A DNA stretch of 64,000 nt from Mercurialis annua (GCF_937616625.2 NC_065571.1:29450379-29514378); one strand, 5' to 3'. Positions 10,549-23,079 are shown, numbered from the stretch's first letter. Program-made: numbers and translations. The notes: a model not told the origin generated them from the sequence alone.

Positions 10549-12321
10549 ATGTCAATATATGAATTGTTTCATTATTCGTTATTTCCGGGTCTTTTCGTTG
10601 CATTCACTTATAACAAGAAACAACCACCAGCGTTTGCTGCAGCACCTGCATTTTGGTGTATTCTTCTTTCTTTTCTTGGTCTTTCGTTCCGTCATATTCC
10701 TAATAACTTATCCAATTACAACGTATTAACCGCTAATGCACCTTTCTTTTATCAAATCTCAGGGACATGGTCTAATCATGAGGGTAGTATTTTATCATGG
10801 TGTCGGATCCTAAGTTTTTATGGATTCCTTCTTTGTTACCGGGGTCGACCCCAAAGCCATAATGTCTCAAAACGAGGAGGCCATAGAGAAACTCTTTTTT
10901 ATTCCTTTGTCTCGAACTTCGTGAAGAACTCCATTCTATCTCTCTCTCGTTACGAAAAAAAAAGTGGGGCTGCGCCTCAGTTGTAAACTCCCTTCGTTCT
11001 ACGAATCCTTGTTGATTCTGAACTTCGTTCGCGAAGGAACCAGACTTTTGACGGGCCAGCCCTTTTTTATGCGCCGCTTTACCCTGAAAGGAAAATGAGC
11101 TTTGCTCCTCTGGGCGCTAGGCGCTCCCGTGTTTCGCGAGAAGGAAAAAGGATGAGTCCTTTGTTGCATCTGGCACGAGATGATAAAGAGAGAGCTTCAT
11201 CTATCGATGAAAAGCGGATTGACGGAGCTCTTGGCATTGCTTTGTTTTTCTCTCTTTTCTTATTAGCGAGTTCTGATCCTTTTGTTCGAAATTTCTTCGT
11301 TCGTACCGAACCGCTTGCAGAATCAAATCATGTTCCACAAGATCCTATATCAGCTATACATCCTCCTTGCATTTATGCCGGAGACGTCGCCAGTGCAAAA
11401 ATGATGAATGGAATTGTGGCACTCCACTCGCCGCCAATGCGGAAGGATGCCGCCGAAAAGAATGGAACGCTGCTTTGCTCTGCTAGATGCGTCGGATCCC
11501 GTATAACAAGTGAGCTTTTTACCCTCAAATTTAAACATGTGGGCGCAAAATGCTATCCTGCTCTATTGTTACGTAGCAATAGAAACCCACTCATGCTGCT
11601 TCGGCGGCGCTTTTTCGCCTTCTCTTCGCTCTGGACAGGAGCGCTAGTGGACACGGGGAGGGAGCAGGTGAAGCGTGTCTTTCGTAATGGAAAGAAAGAG
11701 ACCACTACTTCGCCTCTTTGTTGGACCGCCGGCGCGAACACAGTGGTCTCTGACCAGGACCAGGAACCAATTCGAATTTGGATCTTGACATGTTGGTGGT
11801 TTTTAACCGCAGGAATCTTGCCAGGAAGTTGGTGGGCTCATCATGAATTAGGTCGGGGTGGCTGGTGGTTTCGGGATCCCGTAGAAAATGCTTCTTTTAT
11901 GCCTCGGGTATTAGCCACAGCTCGTATTCATTCAGTAATTCTACCCCTTCTTCATTCTTGGACCTCGTTTCTTAATATTGTTACTCTTCCATGCTGTGTC
12001 TCAGGAACCTTTTCAATACGGTCTGGATTGCTAGCTCCCGTTCATAGTTTTGCTACAGATGATACACGAGGAATCTTTTTATGGCGGTTCTTCCTTCTAA
12101 TGACCGGCATATCTATGATTCTTTTCTCCCAGATGAAGCAGTAGGCATCGGTCCGTAGAACCTATAAAAAAGAGATGGTTGTGGCGCGAAGTACTCTTGT
12201 GCACCTACGTCACTCGGCTCGCGCGCAACCCCGCCCCGTTATGTTATGGAAGAATTTTACTTATTGCTGGGCTGGTTATTCAGAGCCAGCAATTGGCTGC
12301 CGGATTTTGTCCCGTAACTAG
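10549..12321 (+). pseudogene. ccmFN: ccmFN with two in-frame stop codons (cytochrome c haem lyase subunit)
   Basis: CcmFN is an inner-membrane subunit of the haem lyase that attaches haem to apocytochrome c. From ATG at 10549 the frame reads MSIYELFHYSLFPGLF, PPAFAAAPAFWCILLSFLG and SGTWSNHEGS, all typical. The haem-handling WWD region follows at 11770-11930 ([19 protein letters not shown], then ENASFMPRV), with Arg codons where editing normally gives Trp. The frame runs 590 codons to TAG at 12319 with no frameshift, but TAA replaces a Tyr codon at 10984-10986 (codon 146) and TAG replaces a Gln codon at 12142-12144 (codon 532). About eight codons usually present after GDVASA (near 11395) seem to be missing. 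The end after PVMLWKN differs from other plants. C-to-U editing cannot remove these stops. Either the gene is dead, or it is split into two proteins (10549-10986 and 11095-12144), since split ccmFN genes exist in other plant families. Confidence 0.88.
12264..12292 (+). promoter_or_regulatory. Stem-loop at the 3' end of the ccmFN frame
   Basis: ttgctgg at 12264-12270 pairs with ccagcaa at 12286-12292, and further pairing is possible inside. Hairpins at gene ends commonly protect plant mitochondrial mRNA 3' ends. That role here is inferred from position only. Confidence 0.35.
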
Positions 12322-13105
12322 AAGAAGATCGCTTCGGGGGTCACTATGGCGTGGCTGAATGTAGAGCAGTCCGCCCCTACAGCCTTTGATCTGTAGATTC
12401 TTTATAACTTCGGAAGATGGTCAAGGTAGCTTGCTTCCAAGCCACTGCACTAGATGCGCATGTAGTCATAGTAGTCGGCTCAGAATGCCTCTGTTCTATA
12501 CTAAAAAACTACTGCGGATGAATGGGGAATTACGTCGCTCTTTAATCTGCAGAATAAGGCCTACGAGCTCTCTGTTTTAGTTTGATGGCAGAGATCTCTC
12601 CACACCAAGGAACCAAATCACAATGGATCGAAGCCCTCCTTTTTCTTCCAATTAGTGAAGCGGGAGTCGGGAAGTTTGCTCTTGTCTGATGAATAAGAAG
12701 CGCTATGCTATAAGGTCATTTTTGTTTAGTAACAAGCCCTGGCCCTATCGAACCAGGAGAAAGGTTGCTTTTGGTCATCGGTCAGGCTTTAGAGCGTATG
12801 AATCCATTGTTCCTTCCCCGGTGATCCTGCAATGGTTGAGCCTTTACTTTTACTCAATATAAATAAGGACAAATCTAACTCTACTTTGCTCGGGGCATTC
12901 GTTAGGTGCAGAATTAAACTCCAAGGGAGAATTCTTTATTGAGTTGAGAGTGGGCTGGCGCTTTTCGGTTACCCATCCTACCTAATAGGGATAGGAGGTT
13001 GAATGTCAGAGAATTGGACATGGAATGCGCTTTTGAGTCCGTACACCGCTTAGCGCCCTAAGAGAAGGAAGTCTTGCTATTTTTGTACTGTTTTTTCCCA
13101 ATTTC
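12322..13105. other. Spacer between ccmFN and the tRNA-Gln-like relic
   Basis: I recognise no gene. A short plus-strand frame at 12386-12580 has no known relative. Confidence 0.5.
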
Positions 13106-13170
13106 AGGATGGAGAGGATTCGAACCTATGAATAGTGTAGGACCAAAACCCCTTACCACGAGGGAGGTAG
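13106..13170 (-). pseudogene. trnQ: tRNA-Gln-like relic
   Basis: Read on the minus strand, the sequence contains gtggtaagg (D-arm), ggttttggtcc (anticodon loop with UUG), ctattc, and aggttcgaatcct (T-arm). These appear in the same order and wording as plastid or bacterial tRNA-Gln(UUG). About five bases between D-arm and anticodon stem are missing, and the 5' acceptor half is not recognisable, so no cloverleaf closes. The tail ..tctccatcc also resembles tRNA-Ser(UGA), so the identity is not certain. It is most likely a plastid-derived or decayed tRNA. Confidence 0.5.
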
Positions 13171-16100
13171 TTCTAATTACTATGCTATGGGGGTATGAAA
13201 CCTTATTAATCTTAGTTGAGTACCCGGCTCACTCAAACAAGAACTCTAGCTTGGCTTACTTCTTCTGGCTCGCTTAGCCCTAGCTCGAACATGCTAACAG
13301 CATTCCGTTCACTTACGCAATATTCACTCGATTACTTGTTAGCTAGCGCTATTCCATAATTTTCTCTTTAAGGGCATATATAAATCTAAGGTTCTGAAAG
13401 AACGTAGTAAGTGATAAACGAAGTTTATTCTCTCTGATGTAGCGAAGATAGTTAGCACTACCTTATGCTTACCAAAGAGCTAAAGTAAGAAATCCTTTTT
13501 AAACAAATAAAAAATGAGTACTTTCATCAGCAAAGGGAACTAGTAGGGCGGGCAAGGCAATGAAGTCAAGGTGTTAGACGGATAGACAGCTTGATGAGAA
13601 GTAATTGGATGGATGATGGTCGTAGGTTCAACTGGGTTCAAAAAGAACGTAGCGCTTTAGGAATGCAGTTGCTCGAGCGAAGGTCTTTTTTCAAATGGTT
13701 GAAATGGGGTTATCTCACTACGGTTGAAAAGGCTGCTATATTTATAGAACGCAAAGATGACGAACCTCCTAGCTCTTAAGTGAAGGCCATATCAGTGGTA
13801 TATCGAACCACTCAGGAAATCAACTGTGAGTTACGGAGTTGACTCGCTTTTTTAAGATTCTAAGAGATGGCGAGATTGGTGAGAGCATATGTGATACAAG
13901 GGGAAGCTTTGAGTCTACTTCTTAGTCTATTATCGGCAGTAGGGTTGAATTGCCTTATTTTGCCTTTTGATCATCAGTTAATCAGTTAAAAAGGGATTTC
14001 CTTGGTACCAGTTTATAGGCATTCAGGAAATAGGCAATGGTCCTGTTCACTTTGAGTAGAAAGTCTTTCTATCCCCTTAGAAATTGCTTCAGAAAGAACC
14101 TCAGATACAGTCTATGAAATAGCCTCGGAAATTGCCTACGTATAGGATCTACTGAAAGAAACTTCCTTTAGAGCTGTGGGGATTTGGCTTAGTCACCATC
14201 TCCGTCCACCTTTTCGGCTTAGGTTACTCAGTTCCCTGCCAGAAAGGCCTCTCTCTTACCCACGGTCAAGGTATCCCCCTTGGATAGAAGGAAGATTTAC
14301 ATTTACCTTATTTCTAAAATAAAGTTGCTTGGGATCTTTCTTCAAGAGGCATATCTGCTGTCTCAACTATACACATTCTTTATTAATTCCAGTCAAAATA
14401 TTATAATTTTAAGTGCAAGCTGCGCTAAATGCTACTAAATAGATATTGGGGGACCTATACCGAACGAACCGAGATGACTGGGCAAGCTCTCGACTAGATC
14501 TCGCTCAGCATAGAAATTCACGGCGTATTTGGAGCGGAGTAAGCTGCGGATCATTTCAACTCAATATCAGGTCGAACTAGAAAGCAAGAGGGTGAGTGGC
14601 TCGAGATGTTATTTTTATGAGTTAGCCAAATCCAACAACAAAACTTGCGGGCGGCTTCTCAACGGGAAACTCACACAACTTACAAAGCGGTAATAAAGAT
14701 GGCCTGTAACTTGGCAACGGATTAGCCCCCGACCTGTAGAATGCTCCTACGCAAGTCTGGTTGTGTCTCGGGTAGTTCGAGTAGTAGTTTTAGTAGTAGC
14801 GAGCCAAGCCATTATATACATATATGATATTTCATCAGAATAAAGACCCTTCAGAAAGGCTGAAAAGAGCCTTGTTGCTTGTCTAGCTCTGCAGCTCGTG
14901 AAGAGCTAGATCCATAACACTCACACCTGTCTACTCGCTCTGTTGCTGATGTAGCTTCAGTGTCCGTTTCGACTTTTTCTTTAGTTGAAGCTACTGATGC
15001 CCTTGACTTATCTTTAGAATGACGTATGATACGCATTGCATCTTGCTTTGCTATCAGAGTTCAAGCTGCTCAGAAAGGTCTGTTTAGGGAGAGGCTATGC
15101 CTTTGACGTTCCTCACTGGCCTTGGTGCAGGTCACCTCGTTATAAGGCAGATCCTTAAGAAGCGATGGGATTACGAGTGATGATAGGAGGAATGGCACTT
15201 CTATTGAAAAATTATTATACAAAGTGCTTTCTGCGCATTGATAAATCTCAATTTCAATCTCCTAAAACTGCCACCTTTGCCTTTGCTGCAGAATCGATGT
15301 CAGCTATATTTCCATCATCACTGGCAGCTGGATTACCCCGGCTAACTGTAAGAGGTTTACTTCTTGCCCAAGGAGAAGAAGCTGAGAAGGCAGGAAACTC
15401 AGCTACTGAAAGTCAGTCAGAAGGCCATCTCTATTCCTCTATTAAGTTGCCAGTGGCTATCTGAGCCTCCCCTCTTCCAGCCGCTCCCAAGATAGAAGGC
15501 TAGATCATTTACTCATAGCCTCTCACGACGGAGAAAATCCATCTCTTCTTATGCTGAGTGAAGATCTTAGACTGAATAATCACTAAGGGAGATAGTAAAG
15601 AAAGCAGAAAAAAGAATAAAGAAGCAACCTGGGCTCGATTTGCCTTCCTTTAATATATGATTATGATAGATTCGCTTCGGAAGAAAGGATGCTCACTTTC
15701 AATGTAGACAGGGGTGAATGGAACCTCGCCTCAGAAGTCAAATAAGAGAGAAGCTAATCAATCTCCCACTTCATTCTCATCTCATAATGAAAGAAATTCG
15801 ATAAACAAAGTCTGTCCTATCTCAGTCATAAAGAGAGGGCTGGCTAATGCTACCCATTCCAGTGGAAAGGTATTCTTTCTAGTTGAGCCTAAAGAATCAA
15901 TTCTATATGCAGCGTGCTGCCGCGCTCTCTTCTCTTGCTTTTGTTGAAGTTGAACCCAAAATCAGAGCCTTCTTCCCATGACGGATATGATATCCAGGCT
16001 AAAGCCAAGTATTCCAAGAGATCTATTTCAAGATCCTCAAAGGGAGCAAGGTAAAGTACCAGCGAGTGTGAAAGTATCAACAAATCAAAAAATTTGTGCA

Positions 16101-16822
16101 AGATTCCTCCTCCACCATGAAAGCCCCGTTCAACCCTTTTTGTGGGCAAGAGCCATGGAATATGCAAAAAATCACCAGTTAATATAATAATATGTTAGCT
16201 TCAAAATAGCAAGTCCCCAATGTAAAGCTCCTTTTGGTGATGGAATTGCCTTAGAATTGAAATAACGTATGGTACGTACGGATATTCAATGTAGCGAAAG
16301 AAATAAAAGGCTCCTTTAGGCTGTAGCCCAAGTCCAAGTCAGAGAAAACTATTGAAAATTCTAGCTGGTAGTAAGGGTTTTACTCAAGACCATCCGCGGG
16401 AGGTCAGGCTGCACTTAGAGTCGTCCTCAGGTCAATAATCCTGGCACTGATTGATGCTTATCTTAGTTGGAGCATTGTCATGCCTTGCTACTTCTATAGT
16501 CTGTATTGGAAATTCCTCCTTGTTCTTCTACGTCAGTTAGCTGTGAAACTCTCACCGGGCAGAAAGTCTTATATTTTAAGAAAAGAAAAGAAAAAAGCTT
16601 CCGAATCAAGAAGTAGATTCTATCTAGGCACTCATTAGTAGTCTTCGATTCTTTCCTTGGCTTGGCTTTGACCCTGATCTTCTTAGGCGCACTGAGTGTG
16701 TTAATAGAGTAGGTTGCGGTTCGTAATAGACTCTAAACGCCAACGAGCATTCATTTTTTTTTTCGATTTTCTAGGACTACACGAGACCAATGTTCTAATT
16801 CCCGTTTCCGTGAGAAGCCAGC
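13171..16822. other. Spacer, no gene recognised
   Basis: About 3.65 kb. Frames at 13591-13779, 15165-15464 and 15714-15947 on the plus strand and 15889-16167 on the minus strand are open but resemble no family I know. No tRNA or rRNA signature was seen. Confidence 0.5.
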
Positions 16823-16855
16823 CTACAGTGAGACGTGACAGGATCCGATCCCATC
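16823..16855 (+). pseudogene. rrn5: 5S rRNA-like fragment
   Basis: ctacagtgagacgtga at 16824-16839 followed by cgatcccat at 16846-16854 follows the 5' third of plant mitochondrial 5S rRNA, where ctacggtgagacgtga is followed by cgatcccat. The seven bases between the blocks differ, and nothing further of the 118-base RNA can be seen. A scrap of this length cannot be functional. Confidence 0.5.
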
Positions 16856-18618
16856 ACCAAGAGGAAGGGCGACTATCAGCCTAGAAAGAAAAGAAGTATG
16901 GACTGGGGAAGTGCAATACACTGGGGGACTTCGACTATCTATACTATAAATCTTTCCCCGGCACTCCGACTAATCCTATTCTATTACCCCCCTGGCTCGC
17001 TGGAACTCGCAGAGGAAGTCGTGAATTTCTTCCTCCTCATCTGGGATCAGGACGGAACAATCCACGAAAGGGAAAGCAAGCCTTATTCAACTAAGAGACA
17101 AGCAAGGAGACCAAGCCACTCACCTCACCGAGGGAGAAGAGCACCCTATTGAGGGGAAAAGAGCACCCGCTTCTCTTACTTCTCTTACGCTATTTGGAGG
17201 GAAGAGAGGAATTCTTGGACTAGAGAAGCCCCTCTTCTTCATCTTATCTTCTCTTCCTAGGGGGCTACACACTAAAGGGAAACCTTAGCCTTGGTTGCCT
17301 GGAACAAAGAAGCTCCCCCAGGGGGTACTTCCTCTCCAAGAGCGATAGAAAGAACAGAGATAGCTAAAGCGTCCCTTTTTGCGAAAACAATAGATTTTCT
17401 TTATGGCGAAGAATGGAACGCTACTCTAAGAGCAGTCCTAAAAAGGAGATGCAACAATTGCCTGCCTATAGGATATATAGCATAGAGAAAGAAAGGGGAC
17501 TTCGACTCCTAGTAATTAAGTAAGAAGAAAGCCCATCAGGGGAAATCCTTAATCTTTGCAGAGGTACCCCGGAAAGAAAGATCGGCAGAAAGGGGGCCTT
17601 GTCCTGACCTTAGGAAGCAATGAAAGACTTCGTAGCTCAGTCAGAGGGGAGCGTCCTATTCTCATCTTACAAGAATTTTCTTTGATTTTGATGTTCAAGA
17701 GGGGGACGCTACTCAAAGAGGGAAGCAAAGTCCCTAGGAGCTAAGATGAGCTCGGGATTTCACACTCTGCGAAAGGCAAAGCGAAAGACCCCCGTATTTA
17801 ACTACCAGCCGAAAAAGGAGAAGAAGCTACTCACAGAGGGGGAACTTCTTGTACATATGCTCGATCTGGATTGGATCTACTAGAAGAGGAATGCCTCTAT
17901 TTATGCCTTTAGGCAGGTTAAAGAATGATTTTAGCTTATAGTGGAGCGTAGGACAGACCTTAGACCATGACTGACGGAAGGCAATCATGGAGGGAAGGCA
18001 AATAAAGCGGGCCTTCAAGCCAGGGTCAACAGACCGGGTCCAGCCAACAAGCTTGAGCTATGAAAGAGAACAACTACTTATATATATGAATTATTGAGAA
18101 CGAAAGCGAGCGCATGAGAATTGAAATTAAGAGAAAGGGAGGACAGATAGGCTAGGATTAGCTGTGGCTTCTAGACGAGGAGCTGAGGATAGAGGTTTAA
18201 AGTCTTTCCTTTATGACTTCCCTTGAGCTTTTCCTTCATGCACTGGGAGAGGCAAAAGGACTTCTAAGCTTCTTGTTTGATAGCTCGATGTAACTGCGTG
18301 ACTTTCTGGATGTTTAACCATGAGGGATGTAGCTAACTAAGGCAGTCTGGATGCTAGCCAAGAGCGTAGGTTTTCAATGCCTTGCCTGCAAGCTTTATGA
18401 GATTGTAGCTTTCTTCGATTTACAGCTCTAAAATGGATAGCTAGATAGGTAGAGTCCTTCCTTCCTCAAGTCAGGAGTCGCTTCCTTAGATAGGAATAGG
18501 GTGAGTTCTTCTTTGAGAAGTCCTGAGGGCCTATGAAAGCTTAAGACGCGAGTTAGAAGTATTAGCCTCCTTCTTTGAACCTTCTATTGGTGTCTCAACA
18601 TCTGCAACCAATTATCCT
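16856..18618. other. Spacer, no gene recognised
   Basis: About 1.76 kb, purine-rich on the plus strand between 16860 and 17760. The open frame at 16835-17152 looks like a by-product of that base bias. Nothing conserved was recognised. Confidence 0.5.
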
Positions 18619-18697
18619 AAAGGTACGAAGTTGCTCGAATGAAGTGAGAGGGTCGATGGAATTGAGCTCGACTGGAAGGAGAGGGAGAGTTTGGGAG
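18619..18697 (+). repeat. 79 bp dispersed repeat, copy 1
   Basis: Bases 18619-18697 match 39282-39360 in direct orientation at 76 of 79 positions. Parts of the same unit occur at 48286-48321 (plus) and 54891-54944 (minus). The central word is gagggtcgatggaat. Confidence 0.92.
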
Positions 18698-18729
18698 CGC
18701 TCATCTTTTTTGTCCTAATTACATATTCC

Positions 18730-19290
18730 TTTTGATTAGCTGCGCCATCAAAATCCATTTTCCACCCTCGCTGAACATCTATCTCAAGAATCTCTTCATC
18801 CGGAAGATAAAAGTCCAACTCCACCTTATCTTCTGTTGGAAATTCTGCAAAATACTCGGCCACTGCGCGTCCCTTGATGGATTTTCTAGTAACGTATTTC
18901 AGATCAAACTCAGATAGTACGATCAACCAGCGGGCCATTCTACCCGTTAAAGCAGGTTTCTCAAACAAATATTTCAACGGATCCATCCTAGAGATAATGA
19001 AAACCTGGTAAGCTAGCATGTAATGACGTAACTTCTTCGTAACCCAAACCAATGCCAAGCAAGTCTTCTCAATCGGATTCCATCTCCTCATAAGCCAACA
19101 TCCTCTTACTTAAATAGTAAAGCAACAGAGGCTTTCCTGGTCGCGTCGGGACCAAAACAGGCGGGTTCATCAAACATTCTTTGATCTGTTCGAACGCTTG
19201 CTGACAGTTCTCATCTCACTTCCTGCCTTTATCCTCCCAGGCCAGATCGGCATTAAGGAATTCATCCCTAAAGGAAGGCGGAAAGCTACT
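18730..19290 (-). mobile_element. Ty3/gypsy retrotransposon RNase H fragment
   Basis: Minus-strand translation gives the end of a reverse transcriptase plus the RNase H region: YYLSKRMLAYEE, EKTCLALVWVTKKLRHYML, MDPLKYLFEKPALTGRMAR and WLIVLSEFDLKYVTRKSIKG. WKMDFDGAANQK starts the second RNase H-like domain typical of plant Ty3/gypsy pol. A stop and frameshift separate the first block (about 19095-19290) from the second. The protein is plainly dead. Protease, reverse transcriptase and integrase pieces of similar style lie elsewhere in the window, all on the minus strand. Confidence 0.88.
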
Positions 19291-19699
19291 TATTTTTTTT
19301 TACTATGAAAGCCGGCAATAAAGCTCTACGACTACTTGCCCTATCTCTTAAAGCTTCACTAGCGAAAACTTGGAACTCTTTCATTTCTACGACCAACCGA
19401 GAGTCCCTGTGCTATGGCTCACGCCCGGAATAAGGTTTTTTTCCTGATCTGCTTTAGCAAGGTTGTATTTTTCCTTGTTGAGCATTAAAGTACTTATTGC
19501 AACTGTAACCGCGGTCACAGAAATAAGAAACTTCTCTTTGACTTCAGCACTTGAACTTCACTTTATGGGAGTAGGGGCTTTCACTGGAACTGAAACTCTA
19601 TCTTCTGTTCAACTCGGCTTCCTTAACTTAAAGACTTTGAGGGCTTACTTTGTAGGGCTTTCCACTCGCGCTACCCACTAGAAGTTTTCTCTAAGCTAA

Positions 19700-20290
19700 G
19701 CTCGCCAGCCGTCAACCAAGCCGATCAAATCTGCCTCTTGCACTCTTATATAATCTTTGGCCTCTCTCTGCTTCTCGACTTTACCGATCCTTCTTCCATT
19801 CCATATAAGGACCTTCATGTGGAACTATTGTTGTTTTCACATTCCCCTCGCACCTTAGCGCTGCCTCTGGTTTTTCGTCTTGTGCGGCCCTTATTTGTCT
19901 TTTGTTCTTTGGCCTTGACTTTCCTCTTCTCCCCTCTTTTCAACATCTCTGATATGTTCTTCATTTTGTTCGCCCACTCTTCATTCAGGGTGGTTAGAAC
20001 CAGGGGGGATCTTCCATCTTTAAGGTCATAGCACCATCACCTGAACGCTTACTTTGACTGCTCTTCTCAGGTTCACCTCTTTTCTTAGGATTGGCTGACC
20101 TGAGGTTCTTGTTTTGAGTCATTTGTTTATCACAGAACAAGTCCCCCTCAGTCAATGCCATAGTTGACCCAGTCTCAACCCTCTCTTCCAGATCCTCGCT
20201 TCTATGGGCCAAATCACTCTCCCGCTCGTTAAACTCGCACCTTGAATACACCCTTCTCGGCTTTGTTACCCAGACACTCATCCTGAGTAA
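19700..20290 (-). mobile_element. Possible retrotransposon gag-like relic
   Basis: The minus strand has an open, very charged and hydrophilic frame (19994-20281) with many Lys, Arg, Glu and Ser. It continues with interruptions to about 19700 in lysine/arginine-rich sequence, as in plant gag regions. It lies just upstream, in transcription sense, of the RNase H fragment. No zinc knuckle or other diagnostic motif is visible, so the call rests on composition and position. Confidence 0.35.
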
Positions 20291-22458
20291 TCTCTTCCGG
20301 TTCCGCAGTGTCCAGATCTGGCATCTTTGCCTCTTCTTGTTCAGGGTCCTCTAGAACCGCAAAACGGTTCGGGCTGACTAGGTCTAGTCGGGTCATTCCA
20401 CTAGCACAACTAGTGTCCAGCTCCCCCCCTTTGCCATCGTCACTACTGGTACCTGACCCCGTCGGCTCGACATTTTTGCAAACACCGACCCTTACTCAAT
20501 AGGGCAATGAAAAGAGGATACCGAGGACAGCTGACTACCACTCGAAGTCAGACTACGAGTACACATTGTATGATTGAAAACTGCCGCTGCGTACTACCTG
20601 GTGCTTGCAGGTCTGACTGGTGCCTTCTCTCCAACAGCTGCTTCAATCAATGTTAAGTCTGACTACGAGGCTTCTTAGCCCGCAGTTGACTACTTATTGA
20701 AAGACCGAACAGGAAATGAAAAGTCGTACTACAACAACTGTAAACATTCCCTCCCCGCTCTGACTTTGATCGACTTGCCCACACAGCGTCTTTTTTGAGA
20801 GAAGAGGTCAAGGGGCTACGTGACTCTCGAAAGTCGTCTTTTGTATCGCATCAAGAGAAATTACACTGATAAGATCATTGCTTGAAGAGTTTCATTGTCG
20901 AATTGGATCCCAATAGTAGCTGCTGCCCAAAGGTGCTTTATGAAAGCCGGTCCACAGCGGTGAAACTGCGATTTATTTTGTCGATCGAACGCGCTTCTTG
21001 CTTTTTTTGCCTCTCTGGCTTGACTACTCCCATTAAAGAGCCCGTTGGCATAGAAAGCGGAATTGCTTCTATTGACCGAGTGACAGACGTAATTCAATTC
21101 AATGGGCTGAGTCGATCAAGGCTGCTCCTAGCAGAAGACAAAGTGGCGCGGTGCAACCAAGAGGAAGAGCACTTGTGGAAGCGGCAAACAAAGAGTAAGT
21201 GAATACTTAGTAGATGCATCTAGTGGAATCAGTCGCAATTGAAGTACCACTTCTGTCAGCTAATGAATAGCGGTTCCACCATGTAATTACGTTCTTCAGT
21301 GCAGTCAAAGGCGAAGGTTGAATGAATATTCATCTGTACCAGTTCTCTTTGAATAGCAGAAAGCGGTGAACGGTAAGCAATCAATAGGGGTGATTTAGCT
21401 GCACTTTCTTTTGACATTATTGGGAAGATTCTTGCAAGAGGTGCCATCCTGACCTGGAGGAATTGGTCTTTGATTCCGTTTTTGAGAAAGATAATGAACC
21501 GGCTTTACTAGATATCGTACCTGCGCGAACAACCTCACTCAGCTAGCCAGCACTGACCCTTCGGTTTGGCGCTTTTACACCGGTTCTTATCCCTATCTCA
21601 GCTATTCCCATTTGAATCAAATACCGATTCTTATCCCTATTTCTGATTGAACAGGAATCCTCATTCGTCAGTCCAGCCTCACCTATTCCCGAAAGAAGGG
21701 TGTAGCGGTGTAATGACTTGATTTGCCTCATCACATAGGAACCCTTATAGATCTTTTTCATCCTTGCAAATGAAAGAAGACGAAAACGGCATGGAGACAC
21801 TCGCTTTCACTATTCGATCCACGAGGAAAACAAGATTGCTGCTGAGTCAAATGGGATGATTTTAGATAAATTCTTCTTTCTTGTCTTGCGCGAGAAACTT
21901 GCTGTTAGGTATGGGAATTACCCCCAACTCTAGTATTCTATTCTATGAAAATAGCTTTTTTTTTGTCTCACATGGCGCTAGGCACAATTCTTCAAGCACA
22001 TATCTGAGAGAATGATAGGCGTTTTAACAACATGATTTGAGAACGAGAATGCCTTGTAAAGAGCTCACTTCCGCAAGGTTTGTTTAGTTTGAAGAAGGTG
22101 TTGATTGAAGGAAAAAAGCCCGTGAAGTAACAACATTTCAAAGTCGGAAATCCACAGTACTGGAAATTCTTCCTAGAAGGCCAAGGTGTAAGCAAACATA
22201 AATGAGCTAACCAGCATACTTTTATGTTGATGTTGAGCAGGTATCTTTCTTTTTGAATGAACTAAACCACCCCTCCAACGCAAAGCAAGAGAGGCTAGTG
22301 AATAAGCAGACGAGGACTATACTACCCAAAGACAGCTGCTACTGGAGAAGAAAATAGGACTCAGGAGTGGAACGGAGCGGAAGAGTTAAGCAAAAAGGCT
22401 CTATAGAGAAGGGTGTAGTAAGCTATAGATTTTGAATCTGTCTTTTTTCAAGAGGGGA
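20291..22458. other. Spacer before ccmB
   Basis: About 2.2 kb without a recognisable gene. Open frames at 20882-21202 (plus) and 21543-21800 (minus) have no known relative. The frame open from 22432 is only an in-frame extension of ccmB. Confidence 0.5.
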
Positions 22459-23079
22459 ATGAGACGCCTCTTTCTTGAACTATATCATAAACAGATCTTC
22501 CCTTCCACACCAATCACGAGTTTTTCTTCATTCCTCTCGTATATCGTCGTAACGCCCTTAATGCTAGGTTTTGAAAAAGACTTTTCATGTCATTCCCATT
22601 TAGGTCTGATTCGGATCTCTCCGTTGTTTCCTTTTCCTCCCGCACCCTTTCCTCGAAATGAGAAAGAAGATGGTACACTCGAATTGTATTATTTAAGTGC
22701 TTATTGCTTGCCAAAGATCCTACTTCTACAATTGGTAGGTCACCGGGTAATTCAAATAAGTTGTGTTTTCCGTTGTTTTCCCATGTTACAACTTCCGTAC
22801 CAATTCGGTCGATCCGGAATGGATTGGTTAAACATTCTATTAGGGAGCCTGGTCTTGACTCTTCTGTGTGGTATTCATTCTCGTTCGGCTCTTGGAATCA
22901 CATCCAGCAGTGGTTGGAACAGCTCGCAAAATCCAACCACTTCACCTACTTTATTGCCCCCAACCCTTTCTCGTACCTCTATTGAAACAGAATGGTTTCA
23001 TGTTCCTTCATCGATTGGTTATTCCTCTCCGTTCGTATCTCTTTTTCCAATTTCGGTCTCGCTTAGTTTACAAGATTGA
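22459..23079 (+). CDS. ccmB: ccmB, haem exporter membrane subunit
   Basis: CcmB is the membrane subunit that works with the ATPase CcmA and with CcmC in the System I cytochrome c maturation pathway, in the mitochondrial inner membrane. I chose the ATG at 22459 because the protein then starts MRRLFLELYHKQIFPSTP, as in other plants, and has 206 residues, the usual length. An in-frame ATG at 22432 would add nine unconserved residues. Conserved stretches include SFLSYIVVTPLMLGFEKD, ELYYLSAYCLPKILLLQL, LNILLGSLVLTLLCGIHS and SSGWNSSQNPTTSPTLLP, with hydrophobic helices throughout. Several Ser, Pro and Arg codons stand where the edited protein has Leu, Phe or Cys, as expected for a heavily edited transcript. 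The frame is intact. Confidence 0.95.
   Translation: MRRLFLELYHKQIFPSTPITSFSSFLSYIVVTPLMLGFEKDFSCHSHLGLIRISPLFPFPPAPFPRNEKEDGTLELYYLSAYCLPKILLLQLVGHRVIQISCVFRCFPMLQLPYQFGRSGMDWLNILLGSLVLTLLCGIHSRSALGITSSSGWNSSQNPTTSPTLLPPTLSRTSIETEWFHVPSSIGYSSPFVSLFPISVSLSLQD

Noticed and set aside
10549..12321. First considered ccmFC with its single group II intron lost
   Set aside because: The translation (MSIYELFHYSLFPG.. and the WWD region followed by [11 protein letters not shown]) is ccmFN, which has no intron in angiosperms; ccmFC begins MVQLHNFFFF and is absent.
16835..17152. 105-codon basic open frame
   Set aside because: It starts within the 5S-like scrap and follows a purine-rich bias; no family recognised.
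19738..20031. Plus-strand hydrophobic open frame as a membrane protein gene
   Set aside because: The opposite strand is lysine/glutamate-rich gag-like text, so the hydrophobic frame is its complement.
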